From M55B112 sp040880545 (GTDB lineage: Bacteria > Bacteroidota > Bacteroidia > Bacteroidales > GCA-2748055), in contig JBBDIE010000139.1 of assembly GCA_040880545.1 (NCBI GenBank), positions 24,475 to 88,474 of the forward strand: a stretch of DNA of 64,000 nucleotides. The letters are read 5' to 3'. The stretch's first letter is position 1. Every line of letters starts with the position of its first letter. Below are positions 7,867-18,400 of this stretch, in pieces. The position numbers and the translations under genes were made by a program. The notes under the pieces were generated by a model that saw nothing but the letters and a program-made list of their open reading frames with translations, was not told where the DNA came from and ran no database searches.

Positions 7867-9405
7867 ATGGAAAGAAGATCCTTTATAAAAGCCGGTGGAG
7901 TCATCGGGGTGATGGCGGGTGCAGGGTTACATACCCTGGATGCACGTGTTCCTCCACACAATTGGGAAGATTACGATTTTGGGCCCCGGCCGGAGATTAC
8001 AGACAGACTGAATCAAGGTCCTTTTTCTGCCTATGGTCCCGATGCAACTGCTCCAGGTGCTGGGGTGGTCATGGTAACCACCCCTTCGAAAAGAATGGTT
8101 CACAATTTCGGAATGGGTATGGTGACCTATATTTGTGATGAGGCAGGACCACCAAAACGGAATGGTCAATCATTGGAAGCAGCAATTGAAGACCTTGTGA
8201 AGTTTGATCTTGGCAGTAAACTGTATCTGAGAGTAGACTGGAGAGATATTCAGAAGAGACCCGGAAAACTCGATTTTCCCGATCATTGGAAGATCACCTT
8301 TGATATGGCAAGGAAGTACAATAAACGGGTAGGAATGAGGATACAGCTGATGAGTCCGGTCATTGAGGATCAGTCTATGCCCGGTTTCCTGGAGGGTAAA
8401 GTTCCATTGGTTAAACTTGGAAAAACCAGCGAGATCGGGATTCCCGGGAAGGTTCATTATGCTCCACGGTACGATCACCCTGAATTTATGGATGCTTTCA
8501 GGGAGCTCGATGACCTGCTTTCCGATGCCTATAACGGTCACGACCTGGTTGAATTTGTGGACACCTATATGTACGGATTCTGGGGTGAAGGACACACCTG
8601 GCCATTTGAAGGCAACCCATTCCCGGATTATCAGACCGCTGAAAACACCTCAATCAGGCTATTTGAACATCAAAGCAAAAACTGGTCAAAGACACCCCTG
8701 CTTACCAATACACAACCGGATTACAGTCATGTTGGCAACTCCGAAGTTCTTGACAGAACCGTAAGGAGCCATAACTGGTTGAGAACCGATACCATTTTTA
8801 TTGAAAATGAACAGATTGAAGCATTGAGTAACCGGCCGCCGTGGACAGGTGCACTTGTTGAAAACGGAATAGCCGACGGCAGTCCTGAAAGCCTGAGAAT
8901 AACCGATGGCATACCGCGTTCCGAGAACATCATTCATCATGCAAAGGATGTTGGACCCAACTACTTCTCACTGTGGAACTGGCACAATATTTCTGCCGGG
9001 GGACTGAAGAGTTATTATAAGCATTATCCGGATGCGTTGGATGATCTGTCAACCTCCATTGGCTACCGTATCAGGCCTTCATGGATCTGGCAGTATGAAA
9101 AGGAAGGATATCCAAGAATTATACTTGGACTTGCAAATGATGGTATCTCAGGGGTGCCTGGTGCACTCAGAGTGTACATCCGGGATTCCCGGGGTACAGT
9201 GAATGCAGGGGGAAGTCTGGATCCGGGATACCCGTTGCCGGGAAAAATACGACAAGTGGAAATTCCCTTACCAAAGAATACGGAATGGGAAGGGCTCCGC
9301 CTCTCAGCGGAAATTGAAGTCAAAAATGTACGATACCCAGTGGCATGGGCCTGTGCACAGAAAGTGAACCAAGACGGATCGATCACCTTAAAAAGAAATA
9401 TTTAA
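7867..9405 (+). CDS. Tat-exported DUF4832-like TIM-barrel protein, putative glycosidase
   Basis: The ATG at 7867 gives 512 residues and an N-terminus MERRSFIKAGG, matching a twin-arginine signal. A frame from 7810 would begin inside the terminator; an ATG at 7843 is a weaker alternative. Beta-alpha repeats such as KRVGMRIQLMSP and a G-F-W-G-E-G-H motif (Glu241) resemble the two DUF4832-like proteins nearby. A second acidic site is I-E-N-E-Q at 312-316 (Glu313/Glu315). The C-terminal 120 residues look like a beta-sandwich. There is no T9SS tail, so it should stay periplasmic. Function is unknown; glycoside hydrolysis is my inference. Confidence 0.65.
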   Translation: MERRSFIKAGGVIGVMAGAGLHTLDARVPPHNWEDYDFGPRPEITDRLNQGPFSAYGPDATAPGAGVVMVTTPSKRMVHNFGMGMVTYICDEAGPPKRNGQSLEAAIEDLVKFDLGSKLYLRVDWRDIQKRPGKLDFPDHWKITFDMARKYNKRVGMRIQLMSPVIEDQSMPGFLEGKVPLVKLGKTSEIGIPGKVHYAPRYDHPEFMDAFRELDDLLSDAYNGHDLVEFVDTYMYGFWGEGHTWPFEGNPFPDYQTAENTSIRLFEHQSKNWSKTPLLTNTQPDYSHVGNSEVLDRTVRSHNWLRTDTIFIENEQIEALSNRPPWTGALVENGIADGSPESLRITDGIPRSENIIHHAKDVGPNYFSLWNWHNISAGGLKSYYKHYPDALDDLSTSIGYRIRPSWIWQYEKEGYPRIILGLANDGISGVPGALRVYIRDSRGTVNAGGSLDPGYPLPGKIRQVEIPLPKNTEWEGLRLSAEIEVKNVRYPVAWACAQKVNQDGSITLKRNI

Positions 9406-9481
9406 TCTTCCGTCGCGAAAAGCTCAGGAAGACGAAGTTTCTTTAAATGAATATATTAACAAAAACTAATATCTGGCAAAA

Positions 9482-10366
9482 ATGAATAAAAAGATTTGGC
9501 TGGTATATGCACTAATTACAACCATCACCTGGGGAATGTGGGGTGCATTTTCTAAAAGTCCCATGGAAAGTGGATTTCCATCAACACTGGTATATTGTGT
9601 GTGGGCGATTACCATGATCGTTCCAGGGTTGGTAGTCCTGAAATTCAATAAATGGAGGGTGCAACATGATAAAAAATCAATTATTTATGGTTCACTGATT
9701 GGATTTCTTGGGGCAGGTGGTCAATTGTTGCTCTTCCAGGCACTGAAAGTAGGCCCTGCATACCTGATTTTTCCGATTATTTCCATCTCCCCGGTGGTAA
9801 CAATATCTCTTTCATTCCTCTTCCTGAAGGAAAGAACAGGTGTTCTGGGGATCATTGGAATTATCCTGGCCCTTATTGCACTTCCTTTGTTTGAATATTC
9901 CAGGGGTGGTGAAGATAACGGATTCGGGGTGCTGTGGTTTATCCTTGCATTGATTATCCTGGCAGCATGGGGATTACAGGCATATTTCATGAAAATTGCT
10001 AACAAACATACGGACGGCGGAAGTATATTCTTTTACATGATGCTGACAGGGCTCATATTGATCCCAATCCCGCTCATGATGACTGATTTTTCTGCGGATA
10101 TTAACTGGGGAATCGATGGCCTCTGGGAAACCGCCGGGGTTCAGATTTTGAACTCAGTAGGTGCTTTGTGCCTGGTCTTTGCATACAGGTATGGTAAGGC
10201 CATCGTTGTATCTCCACTGGCAAATGCAGGAGCGCCACTGATGACTGCAGTGATTTCACTGGCAATCCTTGGGGTTATGCCATCAACAACAAAAATTATT
10301 GGTATATCACTGGCTGTGCTTGCCGCCCTGCTTATAGCCCTGCAACCGGAAGATGAGAAGGTCTGA
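9482..10366 (+). CDS. EamA/DMT-family permease
   Basis: A 294-residue inner-membrane protein with about ten hydrophobic segments arranged as two EamA repeats. The first opens ITTITWGMWGAF and the second LIILAAWGLQAYFMK; SPVVTISLSFLFLKERT is the typical end of a repeat. The drug/metabolite transporter superfamily includes sugar and sugar-phosphate porters. Between putative glycosidase genes, and with no PTS or MFS sugar transporter in view, uptake of the released mono- or disaccharide is the simplest guess. The sequence alone does not show the substrate. It starts 76 bp after the Tat-protein gene. Confidence 0.8.
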   Translation: MNKKIWLVYALITTITWGMWGAFSKSPMESGFPSTLVYCVWAITMIVPGLVVLKFNKWRVQHDKKSIIYGSLIGFLGAGGQLLLFQALKVGPAYLIFPIISISPVVTISLSFLFLKERTGVLGIIGIILALIALPLFEYSRGGEDNGFGVLWFILALIILAAWGLQAYFMKIANKHTDGGSIFFYMMLTGLILIPIPLMMTDFSADINWGIDGLWETAGVQILNSVGALCLVFAYRYGKAIVVSPLANAGAPLMTAVISLAILGVMPSTTKIIGISLAVLAALLIALQPEDEKV

Positions 10367-10396
10367 TCAGAGAATCAGAGTAACAACTTAAAAAAA

Positions 10397-12367
10397 ATGA
10401 TGATTATGAAAATAAGGCGTACTGTTTACAAAATAACCTTACTGCTGACAGGACTATTTTTTGTTACATTACTGGCAGGACAGGAAGTGACCGTCCGGTA
10501 TCAGCCATCCGACGCCCATATTGCCAATCCCGAAAGGGGATGGTATGACCAATATACAACACATTCAGGCAACACAACGCTGGGAACTTCCTACATACCC
10601 TTAAATGCCAGTAACATAAGGGACAACAGGGAGCAGGATAACATCACACTCATACTGCGACTGTTTATGCTTCACGAATTTCTGGAGGAACCAGCAGTTA
10701 GTGTTGCATACCTGGAAAAAATGCAGGCTGATTTTGATTCAATTCGCGCTGCGGGCGTGAAATGTATCGTTCGGTTTGCATACAGTCTTTCCCAAAATGC
10801 TGATGTATGGGATGCCACTCCAGAAACCGTATTTTCACACATAGAATCACTGGGTGGTGTGCTGGCAAATAACAGTGATGTGATCGCAGCCGTACAGGCC
10901 GGATTTATCGGCGCCTGGGGAGAGTGGTATTATACAGAGAATTTTGCCGGTGCAGGTTTTATCCCCAGTGAAACAGACCAGCAGAACAGGGCTAAGCTCG
11001 TTGAAGGGTTGCTGACTGTATTGCCTGAAAATATTGTTGTAGAAGGAAGAACGCCGGCCATCATGAAGAATGTGGCCGGGACCGATGACCCCATTTTAGA
11101 GGCAGAAGCATATGACGGCTCCTTTAAATCCAGGATTGGGCACCACAACGACTGCTTCCTTGCCAATGCTTCAGATTATGGAACATATACCAATTTAGAA
11201 GCCGACCTGGCATACCTGCATGAAACAACGAAATATACCATTACCGGCGGAGAAACCTGTGACGGATCCAACAGTTACAGTGATTGTGCAAACAGCACCT
11301 CCCGGCTGGTTACACTACACTGGACCTATATGAATCGCGGATACAACAGAACCGTTTATGACAAATGGGTTGCACAGGGTTGTTACGACGAAGTGAATAT
11401 CTCACTGGGGTACAGGATCAGCCTTGATTCGGCCATAATTAGTGAAAATGCAACACCGGGAACCCAGGTCAACTTTACTTTTCACTTTACCAATAAAGGG
11501 TATGCAGCACCAACCCAGTTCAAGCCAATGGAACTCGTCCTGATCCACACCGTTTCAAAGGAGATGACAGTATTGTCCTACTCTGGGACCAATGATGATA
11601 TCCGGTTCTGGCTGCCCGGTAAGATTGTTTCTGAAGGTTCGGTGGAGGTTCCTGTTGACCTTGCAGAGGGCAATTACAGCCTGGCCATCCGTTTTCCAGA
11701 CAGCACTGAACTACTGACAGGTAACCCAGCCTATTCTGTTCAATTTTCCAATGCCGGGATGTGGGATGCTGAATTTGGGATCAACAATCTGAATTACATC
11801 CTCTCGGTTGGTGCAGGTGGCACAGGATCTCTTCCTGCACCACCTTCAAACCTTAATGCAACGACCGTTTCAGAAACACAGATCGACCTTAACTGGACAG
11901 ACAATTCAGATGATGAAACCGGATTTGAAATCATGCGATCTGAAGGAACGCAGATGGCCTGGGAATTTGTCGGGTTGATTGGGGCCGATGTGGATAGTTA
12001 CAGTGATAACTCACTGTCAAAGGGGAAGTATTACAATTATATTCTGCGTTCGGTGAATGACTTTGGCTTTTCCGCCTGGACAGACAGTGTTACCACTGCC
12101 ACACTGGGAGTAAATGTCCCGGTTGCATTGACTGAAAAGTTTAAGATCTATCCCAATCCACTGGGAGACACAGACCTTACTATTCAATTCAGTGACCAAT
12201 CGGATAGGCAGTTGATAATCAGGGACATTGCAGGCAAACAGATATACAGGAAAATTGTCAGCAAATCAGCGCTTACAATACCCGGTGAGATGTTCCAGGC
12301 GGGAACTTATATCGTTACCGTTTCTGGCATCAATCATGTCTCCAATTCAATACTCATGGTGAACTGA
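10397..12367 (+). CDS. Secreted DUF4874/DUF4832-type protein with FN3 and T9SS sorting domains
   Basis: A 656-residue protein with a signal peptide ending LLAGQ. The N-terminal block contains NPERGWYDQY, the DUF4874 hallmark, and runs into a TIM-barrel-like region with GAWGEWYY (Glu176) and GGET (Glu286). A beta-sandwich follows (about 335-470), then an FN3 domain (about 482-570). The last 75 residues carry KIYPNP and end ILMVN, the layout of type A T9SS sorting domains. It should be exported by T9SS and attached to or released from the cell surface. Glu176 and Glu286 are plausible acid/base and nucleophile of a retaining glycosidase, which is inference. Confidence 0.75.
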   Translation: MMIMKIRRTVYKITLLLTGLFFVTLLAGQEVTVRYQPSDAHIANPERGWYDQYTTHSGNTTLGTSYIPLNASNIRDNREQDNITLILRLFMLHEFLEEPAVSVAYLEKMQADFDSIRAAGVKCIVRFAYSLSQNADVWDATPETVFSHIESLGGVLANNSDVIAAVQAGFIGAWGEWYYTENFAGAGFIPSETDQQNRAKLVEGLLTVLPENIVVEGRTPAIMKNVAGTDDPILEAEAYDGSFKSRIGHHNDCFLANASDYGTYTNLEADLAYLHETTKYTITGGETCDGSNSYSDCANSTSRLVTLHWTYMNRGYNRTVYDKWVAQGCYDEVNISLGYRISLDSAIISENATPGTQVNFTFHFTNKGYAAPTQFKPMELVLIHTVSKEMTVLSYSGTNDDIRFWLPGKIVSEGSVEVPVDLAEGNYSLAIRFPDSTELLTGNPAYSVQFSNAGMWDAEFGINNLNYILSVGAGGTGSLPAPPSNLNATTVSETQIDLNWTDNSDDETGFEIMRSEGTQMAWEFVGLIGADVDSYSDNSLSKGKYYNYILRSVNDFGFSAWTDSVTTATLGVNVPVALTEKFKIYPNPLGDTDLTIQFSDQSDRQLIIRDIAGKQIYRKIVSKSALTIPGEMFQAGTYIVTVSGINHVSNSILMVN

Positions 12368-12403
12368 GGAAAGCTGAAGTATGCTGATATCTTGTAAGGA
12401 ATG

Positions 12404-12421
12404 CTGCTTTAGACAAAGCAG
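12404..12421. terminator. Hairpin between convergent genes, possible terminator
   Basis: A perfect 7-bp stem (CTGCTTT with AAAGCAG) and a 4-base loop lie 37 bp after the stop of the plus-strand DUF4832 gene. No T-run follows on either strand, so termination is uncertain. The rest of the 249-bp space (12368-12616) shows no gene. Confidence 0.3.
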
Positions 12422-12616
12422 GGATGGCATGGTACGACTTTCTGTTTCACCACAACCATCATTTTCCTGTATCAAAAAAAGTTGCCTTAAAAGCGATTCC
12501 CAGTTCTGGAATGTTTTACAAACGTACAGTACTAAATATTCGTACTGATGTTCATAAAACGGGAATATAGCTTTTAAGACAACCTAACCTAACTACTAAC
12601 TTATATATGAAAAAAA

Positions 12617-14134
12617 CTACAAAACTAAAAGTTGATTTAAAGTGATTTCATTGTTGTCTATGAATTTTACCAGGTAACATCCGCTGTACAGACCTGATGT
12701 ATCAATGATGGCTACATCACCGGTGCTCTTTCCCGTAAACAGTTCTCTTCCGTTCAGGTCATAAACTGAATATTCAATGTTATTTTGAGCTCCGGAACCG
12801 GTGAATCTAACGGATGAACCCCTTCGTGCCGGATTTGGATACAGTAATCTATTCAGGTCCCGGGCAATATTCTTACTGCTGATTAACGGTAATTCCTGTG
12901 TACCGTAAAATTGGATTTGCATCCCCGCTGGTAATTTATCACATTCAATGGTAATCTCAGCGCCTTCTGCACCGGCCGATACACTGTAAGTTTTGGTTTC
13001 CCCGGGTGCAAGTCCTTTCAGTGAGCCCTGCGACCGGGTACCGTCAATGGTAATATAGGCATCATAGTATATGGGGGCTACGCCGTAATTCAGTATTTCT
13101 AAAACAGAGGAGTCTGCGGTCGTTTTCAGATGCTCAATTTTAAACTTATATCCGGAAGCCATGCTTGCCTGCTTAATACGCTCCATGGTTTGGTACCTGG
13201 GCTGATCATTTCCCATGATATAGGATATATGAAAATCTCTGGCATATTGTTCATAGGACTTTCCATATGAGCCATCGGGTAAATCCAATACATGTTGCTG
13301 GTCATAGGCTGAGTAGTAACTGAACTCACCCCCGGCCGGGGAAATAAGATACCGGTCCCTGTCAAAGAAATTCCAGTTTGAGGTATTGTAACCACTGTGG
13401 GATTGATGCATAAATGAATCATCAAACAGCCCGAATTCAATCTCTTTTAGGTGTGGTTTTTCCACGAAAGGGGTGTAGGTATCATCCGCAGCATCAATGG
13501 AGATGCTCCATGGGATATATTTAAACGTAGTATCAAGATGATAGAAGAAAGATTCCTGGAACTCCTTTGAAGGGAACGTGACTCCGAGGGTGAACGGACC
13601 ACTGTAGATGTGATATTCAGCCCATAATCCGAATCCTACCTGGATAAAAGCAAGGCGCGGATCCTGGTCGTACCGTTCCGCAAACCGCGTATAAAATTCC
13701 AGTGTAAATCTTTTCAGCTCTTCATTGGTCCAGTCGGGGAAATGGGTAGTTTTACCTTCCGATTCGCCGATGGTTTCATGATAATCCTCCCTGTTTAAGA
13801 TGTACTCAGGAACTGATGTTTCATATCCGGGATATACATACCGGAACCTGAATATGGCCTGGTGGTTCCTGCCTGCTATGGCATTCAGCTTTTCCTCTAC
13901 GGGATCCCAATTATATACACCACTGTCACTTACAACCTCATTGAATAGCATGTAGGAGAACTCCAGGGTTATGGCATCCGAAGTATTATTGCCTGAGTTA
14001 TGCCAGAATACGATACCGGTCATGGGCTGCACTTCGGTAATGGAGTCATCCGGGTACAGGTTGATGAACGTTACCTGTGCCTGCATCCGGAATACCGAAA
14101 AGGCCAGGAAAAATATGGTTATTGAAGACTTCAT
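12617..14134 (-). CDS. Second secreted DUF4832-like protein with T9SS sorting domain
   Basis: A 505-residue protein on the minus strand, downstream of susC and susD. A signal peptide ends RMQAQ. The barrel region has QAIFRFRYVYP, VGFGLWAEYHIY (Glu173) and PAGGEFSYY (Glu270). The spacing of the two Glu sites (97 residues) resembles the 110 seen in the plus-strand relative. The C-terminus (LLYPNP, then LNQLLVL) is a T9SS type A sorting domain, so the protein should be surface-exposed. A TAnnTTTG-like box at 14152-14145 lies just 5' of the start, which would leave almost no leader. Function is unknown; glycan cleavage is inferred from context. Confidence 0.7.
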   Translation of the reverse strand: MKSSITIFFLAFSVFRMQAQVTFINLYPDDSITEVQPMTGIVFWHNSGNNTSDAITLEFSYMLFNEVVSDSGVYNWDPVEEKLNAIAGRNHQAIFRFRYVYPGYETSVPEYILNREDYHETIGESEGKTTHFPDWTNEELKRFTLEFYTRFAERYDQDPRLAFIQVGFGLWAEYHIYSGPFTLGVTFPSKEFQESFFYHLDTTFKYIPWSISIDAADDTYTPFVEKPHLKEIEFGLFDDSFMHQSHSGYNTSNWNFFDRDRYLISPAGGEFSYYSAYDQQHVLDLPDGSYGKSYEQYARDFHISYIMGNDQPRYQTMERIKQASMASGYKFKIEHLKTTADSSVLEILNYGVAPIYYDAYITIDGTRSQGSLKGLAPGETKTYSVSAGAEGAEITIECDKLPAGMQIQFYGTQELPLISSKNIARDLNRLLYPNPARRGSSVRFTGSGAQNNIEYSVYDLNGRELFTGKSTGDVAIIDTSGLYSGCYLVKFIDNNEITLNQLLVL

Positions 14135-14330
14135 CTTTTGAATTCAAATTTATGGTGATGATAGGGTATCAGTAACTGTAGTGGTCCATTACCGGGGAGT
14201 CCCCTATTGTGATCACAATGCCCGTTATGGTAACCAGAATCAACAATCCGGTTTCTGTTCCATGTGGCAGTTGTCCTTATATCGGTCCTGATTGTGCAGA
14301 AAGGACCGGTTGACTGTATTGTGTCAGGCA
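14135..14330. other. Unassigned 196 bp next to the assembly gap
   Basis: This stretch separates the secreted DUF4832-like gene from the N block. On the minus strand it should hold the 3' end of susD or of another gene lost in the gap. None of the three minus-strand frames ends like a SusD protein. One gives about 35 residues ending MDHYSY before a stop, which could be the tail of an unidentified protein. I cannot assign it. Confidence 0.4.
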
Positions 14331-14430
14331 NNNNNNNNNNNNNNNNNNNNNNNNNNNNNNNNNNNNNNNNNNNNNNNNNNNNNNNNNNNNNNNNNNNNNN
14401 NNNNNNNNNNNNNNNNNNNNNNNNNNNNNN
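14331..14430. other. Assembly gap (100 N)
   Basis: Exactly 100 N bases, the conventional placeholder for a scaffold gap of unknown size. It truncates susD, and one or more further genes could be missing here. Confidence 0.98.
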
Positions 14431-15449
14431 GGAGTCCCGCCTTCATTGAAGATCGTGTCCAGCAAGTCGTTCCGTACATCATGAGGATACTGTGAAACAA
14501 GTTCACGGTAAGGTGCAGAAGGGAATATCTCACCCCAACCGCCGTCGCCGTTGTACATGGACCCGATGGCTCCGGTACTTCGGTTTTCGGTATCATCATG
14601 ATACAGGATGAATAGCGCTTCTTTGGACGCAAAAGAATTTTGCAATCCGTAGATATAGCTGTCTGCAGGTTCAAGATCATCAGCGGGATTGGCACTCAAC
14701 ACCTGGTTTGCTGCGATGATCACGGAGTCGTATTGCTCTGTGAACAGATAAGCTCTTGAGAGGTAGCCCAGTGCTGCATCCCTGTTCCCGTATTTTATCT
14801 TGTCTGTTCGGAAAGTCATCAGTTCAGTGGATTTTTTCAGGTCGCTTATGATCTGCGCATAGGTTTCCCCCACTGTTGCCCGTGGCTTTGCATCCGGTCC
14901 TCCGAGTCCAGTTCTGAGGATCAGGCCAGGATTGTCATTTCCATGGGAGGGTGGAAAAGAGAAAACCTTTGCCAGGTCAAAGTATGTGATGGCGCGGTAA
15001 AAATAATTTTCACCGATATACTGTTTGACAATCTCTGAAGTTGACGCATCAATTTCAGCATTGTTAATGACCATGTTGCAGTTCAATATAATCTTATACC
15101 CCGTTGCCCAAAGGTAGGAGGTGTTCTCCTGTGAAAGCAGATGGGAACGGTTAAATGACAACCACAACGGGTCTGTTGTACTTTTTACGATCAGCACATT
15201 ATCTGAAGGGAACTCTGTTGTCTGGAACAGTATACGCACATACACATTATTGGTCTCATCACCCAACTGGTCCTTCATCATTCTTAGTGAGCCGTTTGCC
15301 AGTCCCCGTATTCCTGTTTCATCAAGCAGAAGCTGATCGGCAGTCTGTGCATCATAGGGTTTCAGATCGAGATAATCTTCACATCCTGCACTGAATACAA
15401 GCAGTACTGCAATTAGTAGAATTGATAAACTGTGATTTATATTTTTCAT
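14431..15449 (-). CDS. susD: SusD/RagB-family outer-membrane lipoprotein, cut by assembly gap
   Basis: About 339 N-terminal residues are present; complete family members usually have 450-600. The lipoprotein signal ends VFSAGC (Cys23) and is followed by EDYLDLKPYDAQT, the usual SusD opening. An alpha-helical, TPR-like middle with YFYRAITYFDLAKVF and RDAALGYLSRAYLF is typical. SusD proteins lie on the outer leaflet and deliver glycans to their SusC partner, whose gene ends only 18 bp upstream. The reading frame seen across and beyond the N block is meaningless, so the true C-terminus is unknown. Confidence 0.9.
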
Positions 15450-15467
15450 AATAATGTCTTTAAAATA

Positions 15468-18400
15468 TTAGAAACTAAATTCTAAACCAACCAGAAATTG
15501 CTTGTTGATGGGGTACTTAAAGGACTGCGTCCCCGGCAACTGCCAATCGCCAATGTACAATGGCACATCCGGATCCGGACCGGAATATTTGGTTAGTGTG
15601 AACAGGTTATCCATCGTCAGATTTATCCGCAATCCATGTACATTGATTTTCCGGACCAATGCCGATGGAAGGTCGTAACCCAGTGTGAGGTTCCTCAATC
15701 TGAGGTAACTTCCATCCTCCAGGTATCGCGATGAGTATTTATTTGAATTCTTGTTGCCACCGTAAACAGGTTCCGGATGCGTTGCATCATCACCAGGGTT
15801 TTCCCAACGTGACCAACCATCCAGAAGTACAAGTGAATTAACCGATACGTTTTCACCGTCATTATCGTATTCCTGCCTGCTCGAATGGTAGATCATGTTC
15901 CCCACAGAGTAGGAGAATGATGCATTCAGTGAGAATCCCTTGTATGAGAGGAATGTGCCGAATCCGCCCGCAAAATCGGGGAACGGTGAACCCATTACCT
16001 GGTAATCCTGAGCAGCTACGTTGTAGTTGTTTGTAGCAACCCTGTCGATTTCTTTTCCGTTTTCATCATAGATAATATCTTCCCAGAGGGGGTCCCCGTT
16101 ATCGGGATCAACACCAAGCCATTTGGGCATGTACCAGTCAAATGCACCACCATCTACCAGCAGTATCTGGCTGACCACTCCCCTGCTGATGACCATCTCT
16201 TCAACGGACTCCTTATCAGAAAGTGCTCTTAACTTATTGGTGTTTGAGGATATATTAAAATTAATGTTCCAGGTTAGATCCTTGTTTTTTATGATGGCAC
16301 CGCTAACGGCCAGTTCCACACCTGTGTTCTGAATCTCACCAACGTTTGCCCACTGGAATTCATAACCTTTGGAGGAGGGGAGTGGGTTTCTGAACAGCAG
16401 ATCTTCAGTCCTTGTATCATAAAAATCCACATTGAACTCCACTCTGTTGAACAACCCGATATCAATACCCAGGTTAAGCGGACGGCTTGTTTCCCAGGTC
16501 AGATCATAGTTTCCGGGTAGATCAGGGAAATATGATGATTGTCCGTTGTAAATTCCGGCAGCAGTAAAGGAGGGGAAATATGGATAGAATGAGCCTGAGG
16601 GAAAGGTTGAATTCCCAACCTCACCGTAACTGGCCCTGAGCTTCAGGTAGTGAATACTGTTTATTTCTTTAATGAAGTCTTCACTACTCACCAGCCATGA
16701 AGCTGCATAAGTGAAGAAATTTGCAAATTTATTGGCCGGAGCAAACCGTGAATTACCATCCCTCCTGTATGAAACAGTGGCAAAATACTTCTTGTTGAAA
16801 TTGTAATTCAGTTGTGACAATAGTGAGACACTTCTGGATTCAACGATAATTCCCGAAGGAGCCCCTTGCTGGCCGGCAACACCCGGAACAACCTGTCCAT
16901 GCAGGAATCCTATTGCTTCACCGCCAAAACCACGCTCACTTCTGTAGGACCCGATCTCGCCCCCGATCAGTCCGTCGATACTGTGCGATCCGAAGGTTTT
17001 GTCAAATTTCAATAATGAGGTATTGCCAAAAGATCTGTCGAGATAAATGTTATTAGACATCCTGCCTCCGTCGCTCACACCCTCAAAACTTTTTGGAGAA
17101 TAGATCGTTTCTGATTTGCCATAGCCCATTCCTGCAGAGGTCCAGGAGTCAAATTTCAACCAGTCAAATATCCTTATTCTCAGTGTCACGTTCGCTGCTC
17201 CATCAAGCCCGTAACCACCTATCTTATTGTATAACTCCGAGTGGTATGGATTGCTCACAACATTCGACAGCCAGCCGGCATCAGCAACATCATAAACAAT
17301 CTCCCCTTCCGAATCAACCGGAAGGTCCCATGGTTGAAGTCTGTATACGCCTTCTGCCATGTTCCAGTGCGCATAATTGCTGTTCCCGTAATTAAAGGTG
17401 AAGTTTGTCCCGATATTCACCCTGTCATTGAGTTTGTACTTCACATTGGAACGAAGACTGAGCCGGTCATAACTTGTTCCCCTCAGTGTTCCTTCATCAT
17501 CCATGTAGTCCACAGCCAGGTAATAATTGGTTTTCTCGTTACTTCCGGACGCTGATACATTCACCGTGGTTATATTTGAACTGCGGTATGAATTGTTGAT
17601 CCAGTCATATTCGTTATTCAGAAGGCTTTCCGGACGGGCAGTAGGAAACAGAGATGGAGAGTAAAGAGATTGATGATAATCATACAACTGTTGTGTATTC
17701 ATCATCTGGAAGTTTCCAAATTGGGGTATTTTGATACCTCGTCTTATCCGGGCTTTTATCTCCGATTGGCCGGGTTTTCCACTTTTTGTTGTGATCAGGA
17801 TTACCCCAGCTGCCGCTGCAGATCCATATAACCCGGTGGCACCAGCATCCTTCAAAACAGATATGTTTTCAATGTCATTGGGATTATAGGATCCACCAAT
17901 AATTCCATCTACAACAATCAGGGGCGTCTGGGGAGAGAAAATGGAACCAACACCGCGAATCCTGATATCGCTGGCTTCCCCAGGCTGACCTGACGCACTT
18001 TGTACCTGGACTCCCGCAACCTTACCCACAAGCATATCAGCCACACTGTTTACTGTTACCTGGTCGATCTCATCAGCACTTAGTGACACAACCGAACTTG
18101 ATATTTCTGTTCTTGATTTTTCAGAATAGGCCATGACCACAACCTCCTCCATGTTCATCAGATCCTGCTCCAGGGACACATCCAGTACCGACCTGTTTCC
18201 AACAGGAACCTCCTGTTTCAGGTATCCGACAAAGGAAAATACCAGCACCGCATCCGCATCGGATACCATGATGTCGTAAGTTCCGTCATTGTCTGTCACC
18301 ACACCGTTTGAAGTTCCCTTTTCGATTACAGTGGCACCGGGCAAAGGTTCATTTTCCAGGACGGAGGTTATAGTACCATTAATATTCCTCTGTCCATGCA

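Noticed and set aside
14277..14330. SusD reading frame continued beyond the N block
   Set aside because: The frame across 100 N is arbitrary, and the 17 residues after it do not resemble a SusD C-terminus.
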